A program made the translations under genes and the position numbers. A stretch of DNA of 64,000 nt, from the NCBI RefSeq assembly GCF_003628535.1, contig NZ_RBCI01000003.1, positions 1-64,000 on the forward strand, read 5' to 3'. The notes under the pieces were generated by a model. It saw nothing but the letters and a program-made list of their open reading frames with translations, was not told where the DNA came from and did not search any database. Within the stretch, counting starts at the first letter, position 1, and each line of letters opens with the position of its first letter. The stretch comes from Flavisolibacter nicotianae (GTDB taxonomy: Bacteria > Bacteroidota > Bacteroidia > Chitinophagales > Chitinophagaceae). Shown in pieces: positions 7,976 through 16,378 of the stretch.

Positions 7976-9523
7976 ATGAAAAAGATTTTTTCCCTCTCAA
8001 TACTGGTTGCCGGTGCCGGATTGCTGGTCTTGTCTTGCTCAAAAGCTATCACCGAACATACAGCCGATGCAGCGGCGCTGAACCCGGCAAACATCGACCT
8101 GAATGCCGGTGTGTGGAAACCGGTGCTGCTTTCTTCACCAACCGATGTTGCTGTTCCTGCGCCCATCGCCGCGACAACGCCTGATTACATTGCACAGATC
8201 AACGAGATCAAAACCTGGCAGGCCGACCTGACCACCGATGAAAAGGACCTGGTGAAATACTGGAGTGCGGGTGCAGTGCTCCGCTGGAACGAAATCATGC
8301 GGGAACTGGTGGCCAAACACAACGTGCCGCCGGCGCAAAATGCAGACGGCACCTACCCGGCGCCGAATGCCAATAACCCACTGGCCTATCCAACCTTCCC
8401 GTTTGCCAACCCGCCTTACGCGGCAAGAGCCTATGCCTATGTCGCCGCCGCGCAGTACGATGCGCTGGTCTCGGCCTGGTACTATAAAAAACTGTACAAC
8501 AGGCCTGCGCCTTACAAGGTGGATGCGGCCCTCGCTGTGCTGGTACCAAAATCGGAGCTTCCTTCTTATCCGTCGGAAGACGCAGTGGTAGAAGGTGCCT
8601 CGGTGGAGATGCTGAAGCTGCTCTTTCCCGGCGACCAGGATTTTATCCAGCAAAAGGCCGAAGAACACCGCAGGGCAAGGCTGATTGCCGGCGCCAATGT
8701 GCGCAGCGACCTGGAAGCCGGCGAAGCGCTGGGCCGGGCCGTTGCACAAAAATTTGTCACCAGGGCAAGAGGCGACAGGGCCGGGACGGCTGGCGGCTCT
8801 CAGGTTCTCTGGACACAACTGGAGACCGATTGCATTGCTCGTGGCGAAACGCCCTGGATCAGCCAGGAATCGCCCAAGCGGCCACCCATGCTTCCGGTGT
8901 TTGGGAAAGTGAAGGGTTTTCTGGTGGACTCGCTTGCCTGTATTGCCCTCCGTCCCGCAGCACCACCATCTGCTTCCAGCACGAAGATGAAAAACGAGAC
9001 AGAAGAAATTTACCAGTTGGTAAAAAATCCGACAAGGGAACAGATCCGGATCGTGCATTTCTGGGCCGATGGCGTGGGTACCGCCACGCCTCCGGGGCAC
9101 TGGAATGCCATTGCTGCTGATGATTTCATTACGAAGAACTGGAGCGAAGTACGGTGGGCCCGCAACATGGCCTTGCTGAACATGGCCCTGATGGACGCGG
9201 CCATCGTGTGCTGGGAAACGAAGTTCTATTATTTCAATCCGCGGCCTTCGCAGCTGAACCCGGCGATCAAAACCCTTACCGGTTTGCCCAATTTCCCTTC
9301 GTACATCTCGGGTCATTCCACGTTTAGCGGCGCTGCGGCTGCCTTTCTCGGCCACGTTGTTCCTGAGAGGGCATCACAATACCAGGCCATGGCCAACGAA
9401 GCGTCGGTGTCGCGGATGTACGGTGGCATTCACTACCGCAGCGACTGCGAGCAGGGATTGGTAGTAGGGAAAAACGTGGGCCAGTTTGCGATCAACCGTG
9501 CGCAGGCCGATGGTGCCGAATAG
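7976..9523 (+). CDS. PAP2/vanadium-dependent haloperoxidase family lipoprotein, second copy
   Basis: A 515-residue protein with lipoprotein signal (GLLVLSC, Cys21). Superfamily motifs are complete: KX6RP in KFYYFNPRP, SGH at 445-447 within PSYISGHS, and SRX5HX3D with Arg480, His486, Asp490. It is longer than the 4415 copy, with extra Pro/Ala-rich sequence around residues 115-150. Both share the segment PPGHW before the motif region (HFWADGVGTATPPGHWN here), so they belong to one subfamily. The C-terminal residues NRAQADGAE extend beyond the last motif. The gene closes the block, followed by a terminator at 9576. Confidence 0.88.
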   Translation: MKKIFSLSILVAGAGLLVLSCSKAITEHTADAAALNPANIDLNAGVWKPVLLSSPTDVAVPAPIAATTPDYIAQINEIKTWQADLTTDEKDLVKYWSAGAVLRWNEIMRELVAKHNVPPAQNADGTYPAPNANNPLAYPTFPFANPPYAARAYAYVAAAQYDALVSAWYYKKLYNRPAPYKVDAALAVLVPKSELPSYPSEDAVVEGASVEMLKLLFPGDQDFIQQKAEEHRRARLIAGANVRSDLEAGEALGRAVAQKFVTRARGDRAGTAGGSQVLWTQLETDCIARGETPWISQESPKRPPMLPVFGKVKGFLVDSLACIALRPAAPPSASSTKMKNETEEIYQLVKNPTREQIRIVHFWADGVGTATPPGHWNAIAADDFITKNWSEVRWARNMALLNMALMDAAIVCWETKFYYFNPRPSQLNPAIKTLTGLPNFPSYISGHSTFSGAAAAFLGHVVPERASQYQAMANEASVSRMYGGIHYRSDCEQGLVVGKNVGQFAINRAQADGAE

Positions 9524-9575
9524 CCGTTTACAAAATCAATTTCAGCCCATAAACTTTCTAGCATAGCATCATATC

Positions 9576-9610
9576 AAGGCTCCGGTTTCGTCCTGGGGCT
9601 TTCTTTTTTT
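9576..9610 (+). terminator. Terminator after the haloperoxidase/barrel block
   Basis: Stem AAGGCTCCGG (9576-9585) pairs with CCTGGGGCTT (9592-9602, one bulged T and two G-U pairs) around loop TTTCGT, followed by a T run to 9610. Confidence 0.75.
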
Positions 9611-9949
9611 AAAGGGATCATCCTTGTTTCAATTTATTGCCACCCATTGCCAGGTCGTGGTGAAACGCCAGACGTCAAACGTGAAACTATAGAGACGTTG
9701 TCGCTGGCCAACCTGTATCATGTTTCACTTCTCACATCTCACAATTGCTTCGCCGAGGCGTCTCCCGCAGCCGAAGATTGCTCCAAAACTTTCCTTTCGG
9801 CGACGCATCGGCTAACGGTATCTAAACCGGTTCGTTCCAACGGAAGATTATTTAAGGTGTATGCTCTTGAAGTGGGAAACGCATCGGAGAAGGGAATGCT
9901 TTTTCCTTTCTATCTTTAAGCAACGACTGTTCACTAAACATACGCTTTC
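9611..9949. other. Intergenic region with short dispersed repeats and possible treA promoter
   Basis: No credible gene: an open frame at 9647-9919 has no coding character. GTCAAACGTGAAAC at 9673-9686 and GTTTCACTTCTCAC at 9722-9735 are near-inverted copies of a motif also found at 41961-42115. TATCTTTA at about 9910-9917 resembles the Bacteroidota -7 element TAnnTTTG and lies 33 bases before the trehalase start. Confidence 0.5.
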
Positions 9950-11509
9950 ATGAAAAAGCTTTCACCCCTTTTTCTTTTTCTTGTTACGATCATCCATGCA
10001 CAGACAACCCTTACACCCGACAAACTCTGGGATGGCCTTTTCAAAGACGTACAGCTCACAAGGGCTTTTGGCGACAACAAAACCTTTGTGGACATGGTGC
10101 CGCAATACAAGCCGAACGTGATATTGAAAAAATATGCGGCGCTGAAAAAAAGAGACAGCGCCAGCCTGCGGGCTTTTGTGGTTGCCAATTTTTATTTGCC
10201 CGGCACGCCCCCGGTGCATTTTACGGAAGGCCTTTCGCTGCAGCAGCACCTGGCAGAACTCTGGAATACGCTGACCCGTCCGAAAGACAGCATCCGCAAA
10301 AACAGTTCGCTGCTGCCCTTGCCTGGTTCGTACGTGGTGCCGGGTGGCCGTTTCCGTGAGATCTATTACTGGGACAGTTATTTTACCATGCAGGGTCTTG
10401 CCGTTAGCAACCGCTACGACCTGATCGAGGACATGCTGGACAATTTTGCATTTCTCATTGAAAAATACGGGCACATTCCCAACGGTAACCGCAACTACTA
10501 TTTAAGCCGCTCGCAGCCGCCGTATTTTGCGCAGATGGTTTCCCTGCTGCACGAGAAGAAAGGCGATGCCGTGTATAAAAAATATTTGCCGGCGCTGGAA
10601 AAAGAGTATGCGTTCTGGATGGAGGGAGCCACCACCCTTAAGCCTGGCACTGCACACCGGCGTGTCGTAAAGCTTCCCGATGGAAATGTACTGAACCGCT
10701 ACTACGATGATAACAATGCACCGCGGCAGGAATCCTATCTCCAGGATGTTACCACGGCAAAGGACTACAGGAACAAGGACGGGAAGGCCTTCACCAACCT
10801 GCGGGCCGGGGCGGAAAGCGGATGGGATTTCAGCAGCCGCTGGTTCCAGGATACGCTGCACCTGACTACGATTGAAACAACGAACATCATCCCGGTCGAT
10901 TTGAACTCCCTGTTGTATGCTTATGAAACGGTGTTGATGCAGGCCGAAAAAGCGGTTGGCCGGTCTGCAAAAGCAGAACTGTATGCACAAAAAGCAACGA
11001 AACGCAAGGCCGCTTTGCAAAAATATTGCTGGAACGAAGAGCTCCGCTTTTTCTTCGATTATGATTTCACCGAAAAAAACACAACAGATAAATGGAGCCT
11101 GGCGGGTGTACTTCCCCTGTTTGCAAATGCAGCAAGCAGGGAGCAGGCGGCCAATGTAAAGAAAGTCGTGGAAGAAAAGTTCTTGCGTGATGGAGGCGTA
11201 GTTACATCTCTTTATCGCACCGGCCAGCAATGGGATGCTCCTAACGGCTGGGCGCCCTTGCAGTTTCTGACGGTAAAAGGATTGATGAATTACGGGCAGA
11301 ACGATTTGGCAAAAACAATCGCCGAGCGCTGGATGACCGTAAATGAAAAAGTGTTCAAGGCTACAGGACGAATGCTGGAAAAATACAACGTGGAAAATAC
11401 GGGCCTCGAAAGCGGTGGCGGTGAATATCCCACCCAGGATGGCTTTGGCTGGACCAACGGTGTGTACCTGAAGTTTTACGCGTTGTTCAAGGCAAAAACA
11501 GCGTTTTAG
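9950..11509 (+). CDS. treA: Periplasmic alpha,alpha-trehalase (GH37)
   Basis: A 519-residue protein that hydrolyses trehalose to two glucose. The N-terminal signal peptide (KLSPLFLFLVTIIHAQ) places it in the periplasm, like E. coli TreA. Both trehalase signatures are present: PGGRFREIYYWDSYF near residue 127 and QWDAPNGWAP near 424. The predicted catalytic acid is Asp293 in ESGWDFSSRW and the base is Glu492 in GGGEYPTQDGFGWTNG, matching Asp312 and Glu496 of E. coli TreA. Length is normal for the family. The gene stands alone, after a repeat-rich intergenic region. Together with the GH65 gene it suggests active trehalose use. Confidence 0.95.
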   Translation: MKKLSPLFLFLVTIIHAQTTLTPDKLWDGLFKDVQLTRAFGDNKTFVDMVPQYKPNVILKKYAALKKRDSASLRAFVVANFYLPGTPPVHFTEGLSLQQHLAELWNTLTRPKDSIRKNSSLLPLPGSYVVPGGRFREIYYWDSYFTMQGLAVSNRYDLIEDMLDNFAFLIEKYGHIPNGNRNYYLSRSQPPYFAQMVSLLHEKKGDAVYKKYLPALEKEYAFWMEGATTLKPGTAHRRVVKLPDGNVLNRYYDDNNAPRQESYLQDVTTAKDYRNKDGKAFTNLRAGAESGWDFSSRWFQDTLHLTTIETTNIIPVDLNSLLYAYETVLMQAEKAVGRSAKAELYAQKATKRKAALQKYCWNEELRFFFDYDFTEKNTTDKWSLAGVLPLFANAASREQAANVKKVVEEKFLRDGGVVTSLYRTGQQWDAPNGWAPLQFLTVKGLMNYGQNDLAKTIAERWMTVNEKVFKATGRMLEKYNVENTGLESGGGEYPTQDGFGWTNGVYLKFYALFKAKTAF

Positions 11510-11721
11510 TGGGACGGTTGTCGCTCCATTTGCAGGTCATCCCTTGTTGCTTTGCGCTGTTCCTTTGAGCAGCAATTTGTACGAATAACCTAGTGGTGTG
11601 GACGTGTTCAATACGTTCGTCGCTTCATTGCCGGCGTTATCCTTTTTGGGCAATCACAAATGGATGGGAAGGCGCAGGAACAGCAGGGCCGATTGCTAAA
11701 ACGTTCAAAACAAACAAGCGT

Positions 11722-12621
11722 ATGGATTTTGGGAAAGTCGCATACAATTTACTCGACACAATTGACTTTACGCTCCCCCCGGAACCACTGATCAACAAAG
11801 AGGTGCTTCCCGGAAAACGGGTGGAAAATCCCCGCGTGTACGTTGGCTGTCCGCGGTGGAGTGTCAAGGAGTGGGTAGGGAAGCTGTACCCGAAAGGAAC
11901 AAAGGATTCGCACTTTTTGGACGAGTATGTCAGGCAGTTCAATTGCATCGAACTGAATTCAACCTTTTACAATTTGTATGACGAAGCGGCGATTGCCAAA
12001 TGGGCTGCCAAAGCGGGTGAAAGCGATTTTAAATTTTGTCCGAAACTATTCCAGGGCATCAGTCATGAAGGGCACCTGGAGTACAAGGGCCCATTGACAC
12101 AGGCCTTTGAAAAAATGGTATCGGCATTTGGCCGGCACCTCGGGCCCTCCTTCCTGCAGTTGAGCGATGGCTTTGGCCCGCAGCGAAAAAAGGAACTGGG
12201 ACATTACCTGCAACACGTGACGCCATCATTTTTCCTGTTTCTAGAACTGCGCCACCCCGGCTGGTTTACCGGCGGCGAAACGGAGCGGCTGGTGCAATTT
12301 CTGCGCAAGGTGCAAAAAGGAATGGTGATTACCGACACCGCGGGCCGCCGCGATTGCTGTCATATGCACCTGGCCGGATCCTGCTCCCTCGTTCGCTTTG
12401 TGGCCAACAACCTGCATCCGACCGATTACGCAAGAATCAATGGCTGGGTGGAGCGGATTGCTTTCTGGATCGAAAACGGCTTGTCCGAGCTCTACTTCAT
12501 CATTCACATGCCGGAAGAAAAACATTCGCCTGAGGTCGCAGGCTACCTCGTTGATCGGCTCAATGCCGCCTGCGGATTAAGGCTCAAGAAACCGGTTTTG
12601 TTACAGCAGGAATTGTTTTGA
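11722..12621 (+). CDS. DUF72 family TIM-barrel protein
   Basis: A 299-residue cytoplasmic protein with the DUF72 pattern: VYVGCPRWSVKEWVGKLYPKG near residue 36, FNCIELNSTFYNL near 75, FKFCPKLFQGISH near 101, and FLELRHPGWF near 172. DUF72 proteins adopt a TIM-barrel fold; their biochemical role is not settled. ATG 11722 was chosen because the open frame upstream to 11593 gives a non-conserved Cys/Arg/Trp-rich extension. The first 35 residues before VYVGC are a family-atypical leader (MDFGKVAYNLLDTIDF). No ribosome binding site is visible. No neighbour explains its task. Confidence 0.88.
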   Translation: MDFGKVAYNLLDTIDFTLPPEPLINKEVLPGKRVENPRVYVGCPRWSVKEWVGKLYPKGTKDSHFLDEYVRQFNCIELNSTFYNLYDEAAIAKWAAKAGESDFKFCPKLFQGISHEGHLEYKGPLTQAFEKMVSAFGRHLGPSFLQLSDGFGPQRKKELGHYLQHVTPSFFLFLELRHPGWFTGGETERLVQFLRKVQKGMVITDTAGRRDCCHMHLAGSCSLVRFVANNLHPTDYARINGWVERIAFWIENGLSELYFIIHMPEEKHSPEVAGYLVDRLNAACGLRLKKPVLLQQELF

Positions 12622-12864
12622 AAAGGATATTAGGATAGTGGGATATTGGATATTATACCGTTATCTGTTTGCTTACCTGTGGCTGCCAACGGAGCAATGC
12701 CTTGTCAGACCTGCGTTTCCCCGATTGCCGATGGAACCTTGCAAACCGATTAGATGATAAGATATTGGGAAAAGGCTTCGCTGATCGAATGCCGAACAGT
12801 TAACGGCAAACCACACTTGGTAGGATAATTGTACATCTACAACCGAAAGGCAAAAATTTGACAG
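12622..12864. repeat. Intergenic region with short ATTGGATATT-type degenerate repeats
   Basis: 12626-12655 holds imperfect tandem copies of GGATATTAGGATA and GGATATTGGATATT. Similar AT-rich units recur at 12751-12770 and at 21731-21790. Nothing coding is seen. Confidence 0.5.
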
Positions 12865-13092
12865 ATGAAAAAGGTATTTTCTTCCCTGTTGGCAGTGTGT
12901 TTATTGGCCGCCTGCGGCAACGACAAAACCACGAAATCAGAAACGGAGACAAATTCGACGACAACGGGACCCGGAACCCCGGCCGTTGAAAATGTAAATG
13001 GCAATGTGCCCGATACTGCAAACAGTGTTACACTGAACAAGCCCTTACCCAAGGACTCGTCCAGTGTAAACGATTCTGCTGCCCACCATTAA
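12865..13092 (+). CDS. Small lipoprotein, low-complexity, unknown function
   Basis: A 75-residue protein with a clear lipoprotein signal (VCLLAACGN, Cys17). The mature part is rich in Thr, Ser, Asn and Pro with no hydrophobic core, so probably disordered, and ends in Ala-His-His. The mature sequence resembles the linker of the cytochrome lipoprotein at 23051 (Thr/Gly/Pro-rich after a Cys) but shares no domain. Its stop overlaps by 4 bases the stop of the convergent isomerase gene at 13089, which supports a real end here. I do not recognise the family. Confidence 0.6.
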   Translation: MKKVFSSLLAVCLLAACGNDKTTKSETETNSTTTGPGTPAVENVNGNVPDTANSVTLNKPLPKDSSSVNDSAAHH

Positions 13093-13979
13093 GCGAAGCG
13101 GAAATTTTTCATGTAGGCCGCGTCTTCCCTGGCTGCGACCAGCGGCGTAGTGCCTTCGTAGGCTTCCTGCTCTACGATGTAGTATTTCATGCCGTTTTGC
13201 GCGGCCGTCTTTAAGATTTGCGGGAAGTTGATAGAGCCGGTACCCAATACGACAGAGACATTTTGGGTAGTAGCACCTACGCCTTTTTGCCGGTCTTTCA
13301 CATGGCAAAGGCGGAAGCGGTTAGGGTATTTTTGGAACCAGGCTTCGGGGTTTTCGCCGGCATTCACCACCCAGTAAATATCCATTTCAAAATCCACGAG
13401 GTCTTTGTTCGTGGCCTGCATCATTACATCTTGTGGAAGCTGCCCATCCGTGGGCTTGAAACTGTAATCGTGGTTGTGATAGGCAAAGCGGATTCCGTTT
13501 TTGCGACACACTTCCCCCCGTTGATTAAACGTGTCGGCAGCCCGCTTGTAATCATCCAGACTTTTTTGCGGACCGAGGTAAGGACAAATCAGGTATTTCA
13601 TCCCGATCGCGGCGGCCTGTGCGGCTTTACGCTCAAAGTCCTGGTTGATGTTGCAGTGGCTGGTAATGAATTTCATACCCAGGTCGTCCATGAACTTTTT
13701 GAAGTCGGTATGACTCATGCCCCAGAACATGCCCTGCGGTCCCTCGTAACCTTCCAGTTGCTTATAGCCCATAGAGGCCACTTGCGTCAGTACGCCTTTG
13801 GGATCTTTGGGTAAATCGTCACGAAGGGTATAAAGCTGCAAGCCAAATTCGTTGTTGATGCTGGACTGGGCTTTGGACACCGGGCTGCAGCCCGTGAGGC
13901 CTCCTGTTAGAGGACCCAGGGCGAGACCTGCACCAATCGCCGCAGACAGCCGGAGAAAATCTCTTCGCTGGTAATTCAT
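13089..13979 (-). CDS. Sugar phosphate isomerase/epimerase-like TIM-barrel protein, Tat-exported lipoprotein
   Basis: A 296-residue xylose-isomerase-like TIM barrel. The N-terminus has a twin-arginine motif (YQRRDFLRLS, Arg5-Arg6) followed by a hydrophobic stretch and a lipobox-like LTGC (Cys31), so it should be folded in the cytoplasm and exported to the periplasm as a lipoprotein. Metal-ligand positions typical of the family are visible: FAYHNHDYSF, DFEMDIYW, CHVKD and IVEQEAYEG. It is the last gene of a six-gene minus operon, 18 bases after the subunit-3-like gene. The substrate is probably an oxidised (keto) sugar produced by the neighbouring dehydrogenase, which is inference. It could act as an epimerase, isomerase or hydratase. 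Confidence 0.85.
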   Translation of the reverse strand: MNYQRRDFLRLSAAIGAGLALGPLTGGLTGCSPVSKAQSSINNEFGLQLYTLRDDLPKDPKGVLTQVASMGYKQLEGYEGPQGMFWGMSHTDFKKFMDDLGMKFITSHCNINQDFERKAAQAAAIGMKYLICPYLGPQKSLDDYKRAADTFNQRGEVCRKNGIRFAYHNHDYSFKPTDGQLPQDVMMQATNKDLVDFEMDIYWVVNAGENPEAWFQKYPNRFRLCHVKDRQKGVGATTQNVSVVLGTGSINFPQILKTAAQNGMKYYIVEQEAYEGTTPLVAAREDAAYMKNFRFA

Positions 13980-13997
13980 GTGTACGATCTTTTGAGT

Positions 13998-14627
13998 TTA
14001 TACAATGACTTTATCGCCTTTCTTATAGGGCACACAACCTTCGTAGCGGCCCGGCACCGGCAGGTAGCGAACGGCCTGAGTCATCCCTGGTTTGGACGTA
14101 AAGAAACCCAGGAGGGTTAATTGCTTCATCATCGTGAAGTAATGCGGGGCCATGTGTTGCTTCACATAGCCTTTATTGCCCTTGGTATTTTCTTCTTTTT
14201 CTTTTGCAGACTCTTTGCCGTTGAAGTCTGAAACTTTTTTCTGGTAGTCTTTGGCTTCTTTGTCTACTTCCACCAGCAAATCATGGCGCTGTTGCGGCGT
14301 GATGTTCATAAAGTCCTTGTCGAACTTCTTCTTGCTGGCGTCGTTCAGTTTGCCCAGGCCTTCCATGAAGGCTTTCTGGTCGGCTTCTTCGTAGCAATCT
14401 CTTACCATCACTTTCATAAACTCACCCACATTGGCATCCTTGGCACCAGGAGTGCTGGTGCGGGGCAAAATGGTTTCACCTACTTCGTTCAGGTAGGCAA
14501 TATCCTCCGGTGTCAGCTCCGCAATGCTTTCCGTTTTGGTTTTACAACCGGATAAAAAGGCATCTGCGCCAATGACAGCACCGCCCATCAGGATGCTGAT
14601 ATATTTTACGGCTTCTCGGCGATCCAT
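13998..14627 (-). CDS. Gluconate 2-dehydrogenase subunit 3 family protein (Tat hitch-hiker subunit)
   Basis: A 209-residue protein of the family that forms the small subunit of membrane or periplasmic GMC dehydrogenases. The N-terminus MDRREAVKYISILMGGAV has a twin-arginine pair (Arg3-Arg4), a hydrophobic region and a lipobox-like FLSGC. Features typical of the family: LTPEDIAYLNEVGETILPRT and the C-terminal GFFTSKPGMTQAVRYLPVPGRYEGC. In related dehydrogenases this subunit carries the Tat signal for the flavoprotein subunit, which has none. Here the GMC protein at 16379 lacks a signal, so the two probably form one exported complex. A Lys/Glu-rich insert (residues 125-158) looks like a charged linker. 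Confidence 0.88.
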   Translation of the reverse strand: MDRREAVKYISILMGGAVIGADAFLSGCKTKTESIAELTPEDIAYLNEVGETILPRTSTPGAKDANVGEFMKVMVRDCYEEADQKAFMEGLGKLNDASKKKFDKDFMNITPQQRHDLLVEVDKEAKDYQKKVSDFNGKESAKEKEENTKGNKGYVKQHMAPHYFTMMKQLTLLGFFTSKPGMTQAVRYLPVPGRYEGCVPYKKGDKVIV

Positions 14628-14744
14628 ATGTTTCGTTTAAAATTTTTTGTTTGTTGTTCGATTGTTTGATGCTTTGTAAAAAATGCCAGGAATAAGTTCC
14701 TGTTTCGACATTCGGCATTCCCTGTTCATTGGATCTTCTGTTCC

Positions 14745-16280
14745 TCAGGTCCAGTTCAGGTTGTAACCTTGCCTGTACGTGCGTCGCACATACTGGTTTA
14801 CGTCGTCGAAATTGGTCACTTTCATGTTGGCATTGTCCCAAACCAGTTTGATGCCGCGGCCCGGGAAGCTGAACCCGTTGCCATTTTCTCTCGGCTTGCG
14901 GATGTCGGCAGCACGGATCGCCAGGTTGGCCATCAGCAACAATTCGGTCAGCGGTCCGGCCACTTCAAACGGCGAGCTGACTTCCTTTTTCCCATGACCG
15001 GCAATCGCGGCTTCCACCCATTGGGCGTAGTGACCCTCGGCGCCGCCCGGAACCCTGGGCAGCGGGTTTTTGATGCCAGGATAAGGATACACCACTTCTT
15101 CCACTTCCCGGGCCGGCTGGTTTGGGTTGTTGGAGGGGCGCATGACCTTGGTCAGCTTGGTGCGGCTCGTTGGTAACAGGCGCGGATTGACACCGTAGGT
15201 ACCGCACATCATCTTGCCCTTGGTGCCGATAAACAGCGTGCCGTTGCCACCATCGCCGAACACTTCGTTGGGGCCCAGCTCTTCCGGACGTTCGGGTTGT
15301 ATGCCGCCATCCATCCAGTGTACCGTCACGGGACCTTTTGTTTTAGCTGTTTTTGGGAAGGTAAGTGTCACATGGCTCGAAGGCGGGCAACTTTCGGGGA
15401 AATAACCGCGTTTGAACTCGTCCACGTAAACTGAGCCAACGCTGGCCTGCACATCACTGGCATACCGCAGATCAAGCACACGGAAAGCCACTTCCAGCAT
15501 ATGGGCACCCATGTCGCCCAGGGCACCGGTGCCGTAATCCCACCAGCCACGCCAGTTGAAAGGAACGATCTTCTCTACATAGTCTTTGTAAGGGGCTGTG
15601 CCCAGCCACAGGTTCCAGTCGAGACCCTTGGGCACTTCGGCTTTTTGTGAGGGCCACTGGATGCCTTGCGGCCATACCGGCCGGTCGGTCCATGCATAGA
15701 TGGTATGCACATCGCCAATCAAGCCAGCATCAAACCACTCCTTCATCACCCGGGTTCCGTCGCCGGAGGAGCCCTGGTTACCCATTTGGGTCACGACGTT
15801 GTATCGTTTGGCGGCTTCCGTCAGCACCCTTGCTTCATAAATATCATGCGTCAGGGGTTTTTGCACGTAAACGTGCTTGCCCAGTTGCATGGCTGCCAGC
15901 GCCGGTGCGGCGTGGTTGTGGTCGGGAGTGGAAACGGAAACGGCGTCGAAGTTCTTGGATTCTTTGTCCAGCATCTCCCGCCAGTCTTTGTAATATTTTG
16001 CTTTGGGAAAGGATTTAACGGAATTGGCAGCCCTGCGGTCATCCACATCGCAGAGGAAGGCAATGTCGGCTTTTCCGCTCTTGAAAAAGTTGGCAATATC
16101 GCTTTCGCCTTTGCCGCCTACGCCGATACCGGCAATGAGCAGGCGGTCGCTGGGGGCAACGTATCCCTTGCCGCCCAGGACAAATCGCGGCACAATAAAA
16201 AAGCCTGCAGCGCCGAGCGCCGTATTCTTAATGAATTCCCTGCGGGAATTTGATGGTTGTGATTTTTTTTCCATTGACAT
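14745..16280 (-). CDS. Gfo/Idh/MocA family oxidoreductase, Tat-exported
   Basis: A 511-residue NAD(P)-dependent type oxidoreductase with a twin-arginine leader (SRREFIKNTALGAAGFF, Arg13-Arg14). The Rossmann motif is LLIAGIGVGGKGESD. The family motif normally reading EKP is VQKPLTHDIYEA, so Gln replaces Glu. The C-terminal domain starts near PFNWRGWWDYGTGALGDMGAHML. Exported members of this family keep a tightly bound cofactor, as glucose-fructose oxidoreductase and GH109 enzymes do. ATG 16280 (or 16274, two codons in) is preferred over the longer frame because it starts just before the Tat motif. It lies between the GMC gene and its small subunit, which ties it to the same oxidation route. 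Confidence 0.88.
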   Translation of the reverse strand: MSMEKKSQPSNSRREFIKNTALGAAGFFIVPRFVLGGKGYVAPSDRLLIAGIGVGGKGESDIANFFKSGKADIAFLCDVDDRRAANSVKSFPKAKYYKDWREMLDKESKNFDAVSVSTPDHNHAAPALAAMQLGKHVYVQKPLTHDIYEARVLTEAAKRYNVVTQMGNQGSSGDGTRVMKEWFDAGLIGDVHTIYAWTDRPVWPQGIQWPSQKAEVPKGLDWNLWLGTAPYKDYVEKIVPFNWRGWWDYGTGALGDMGAHMLEVAFRVLDLRYASDVQASVGSVYVDEFKRGYFPESCPPSSHVTLTFPKTAKTKGPVTVHWMDGGIQPERPEELGPNEVFGDGGNGTLFIGTKGKMMCGTYGVNPRLLPTSRTKLTKVMRPSNNPNQPAREVEEVVYPYPGIKNPLPRVPGGAEGHYAQWVEAAIAGHGKKEVSSPFEVAGPLTELLLMANLAIRAADIRKPRENGNGFSFPGRGIKLVWDNANMKVTNFDDVNQYVRRTYRQGYNLNWT

Positions 16281-16378
16281 ACTGGTTAGGTTGGTGAAAA
16301 GAAGACGTGCAATGCCCATCCAAAACGATCAACCGAAAATCCTTCGATTCGCAGTTTGGCATTCCACGCCTTACGGGT

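Noticed and set aside
8135-9355. Minus-strand open frame of 406 codons
   Set aside because: It is the opposite strand of the second haloperoxidase-type gene and shows Arg/Gly-rich nonsense composition.
9647-9919. Open frame of 90 codons before the trehalase
   Set aside because: It runs across dispersed repeats, has no start context and has no coding character.
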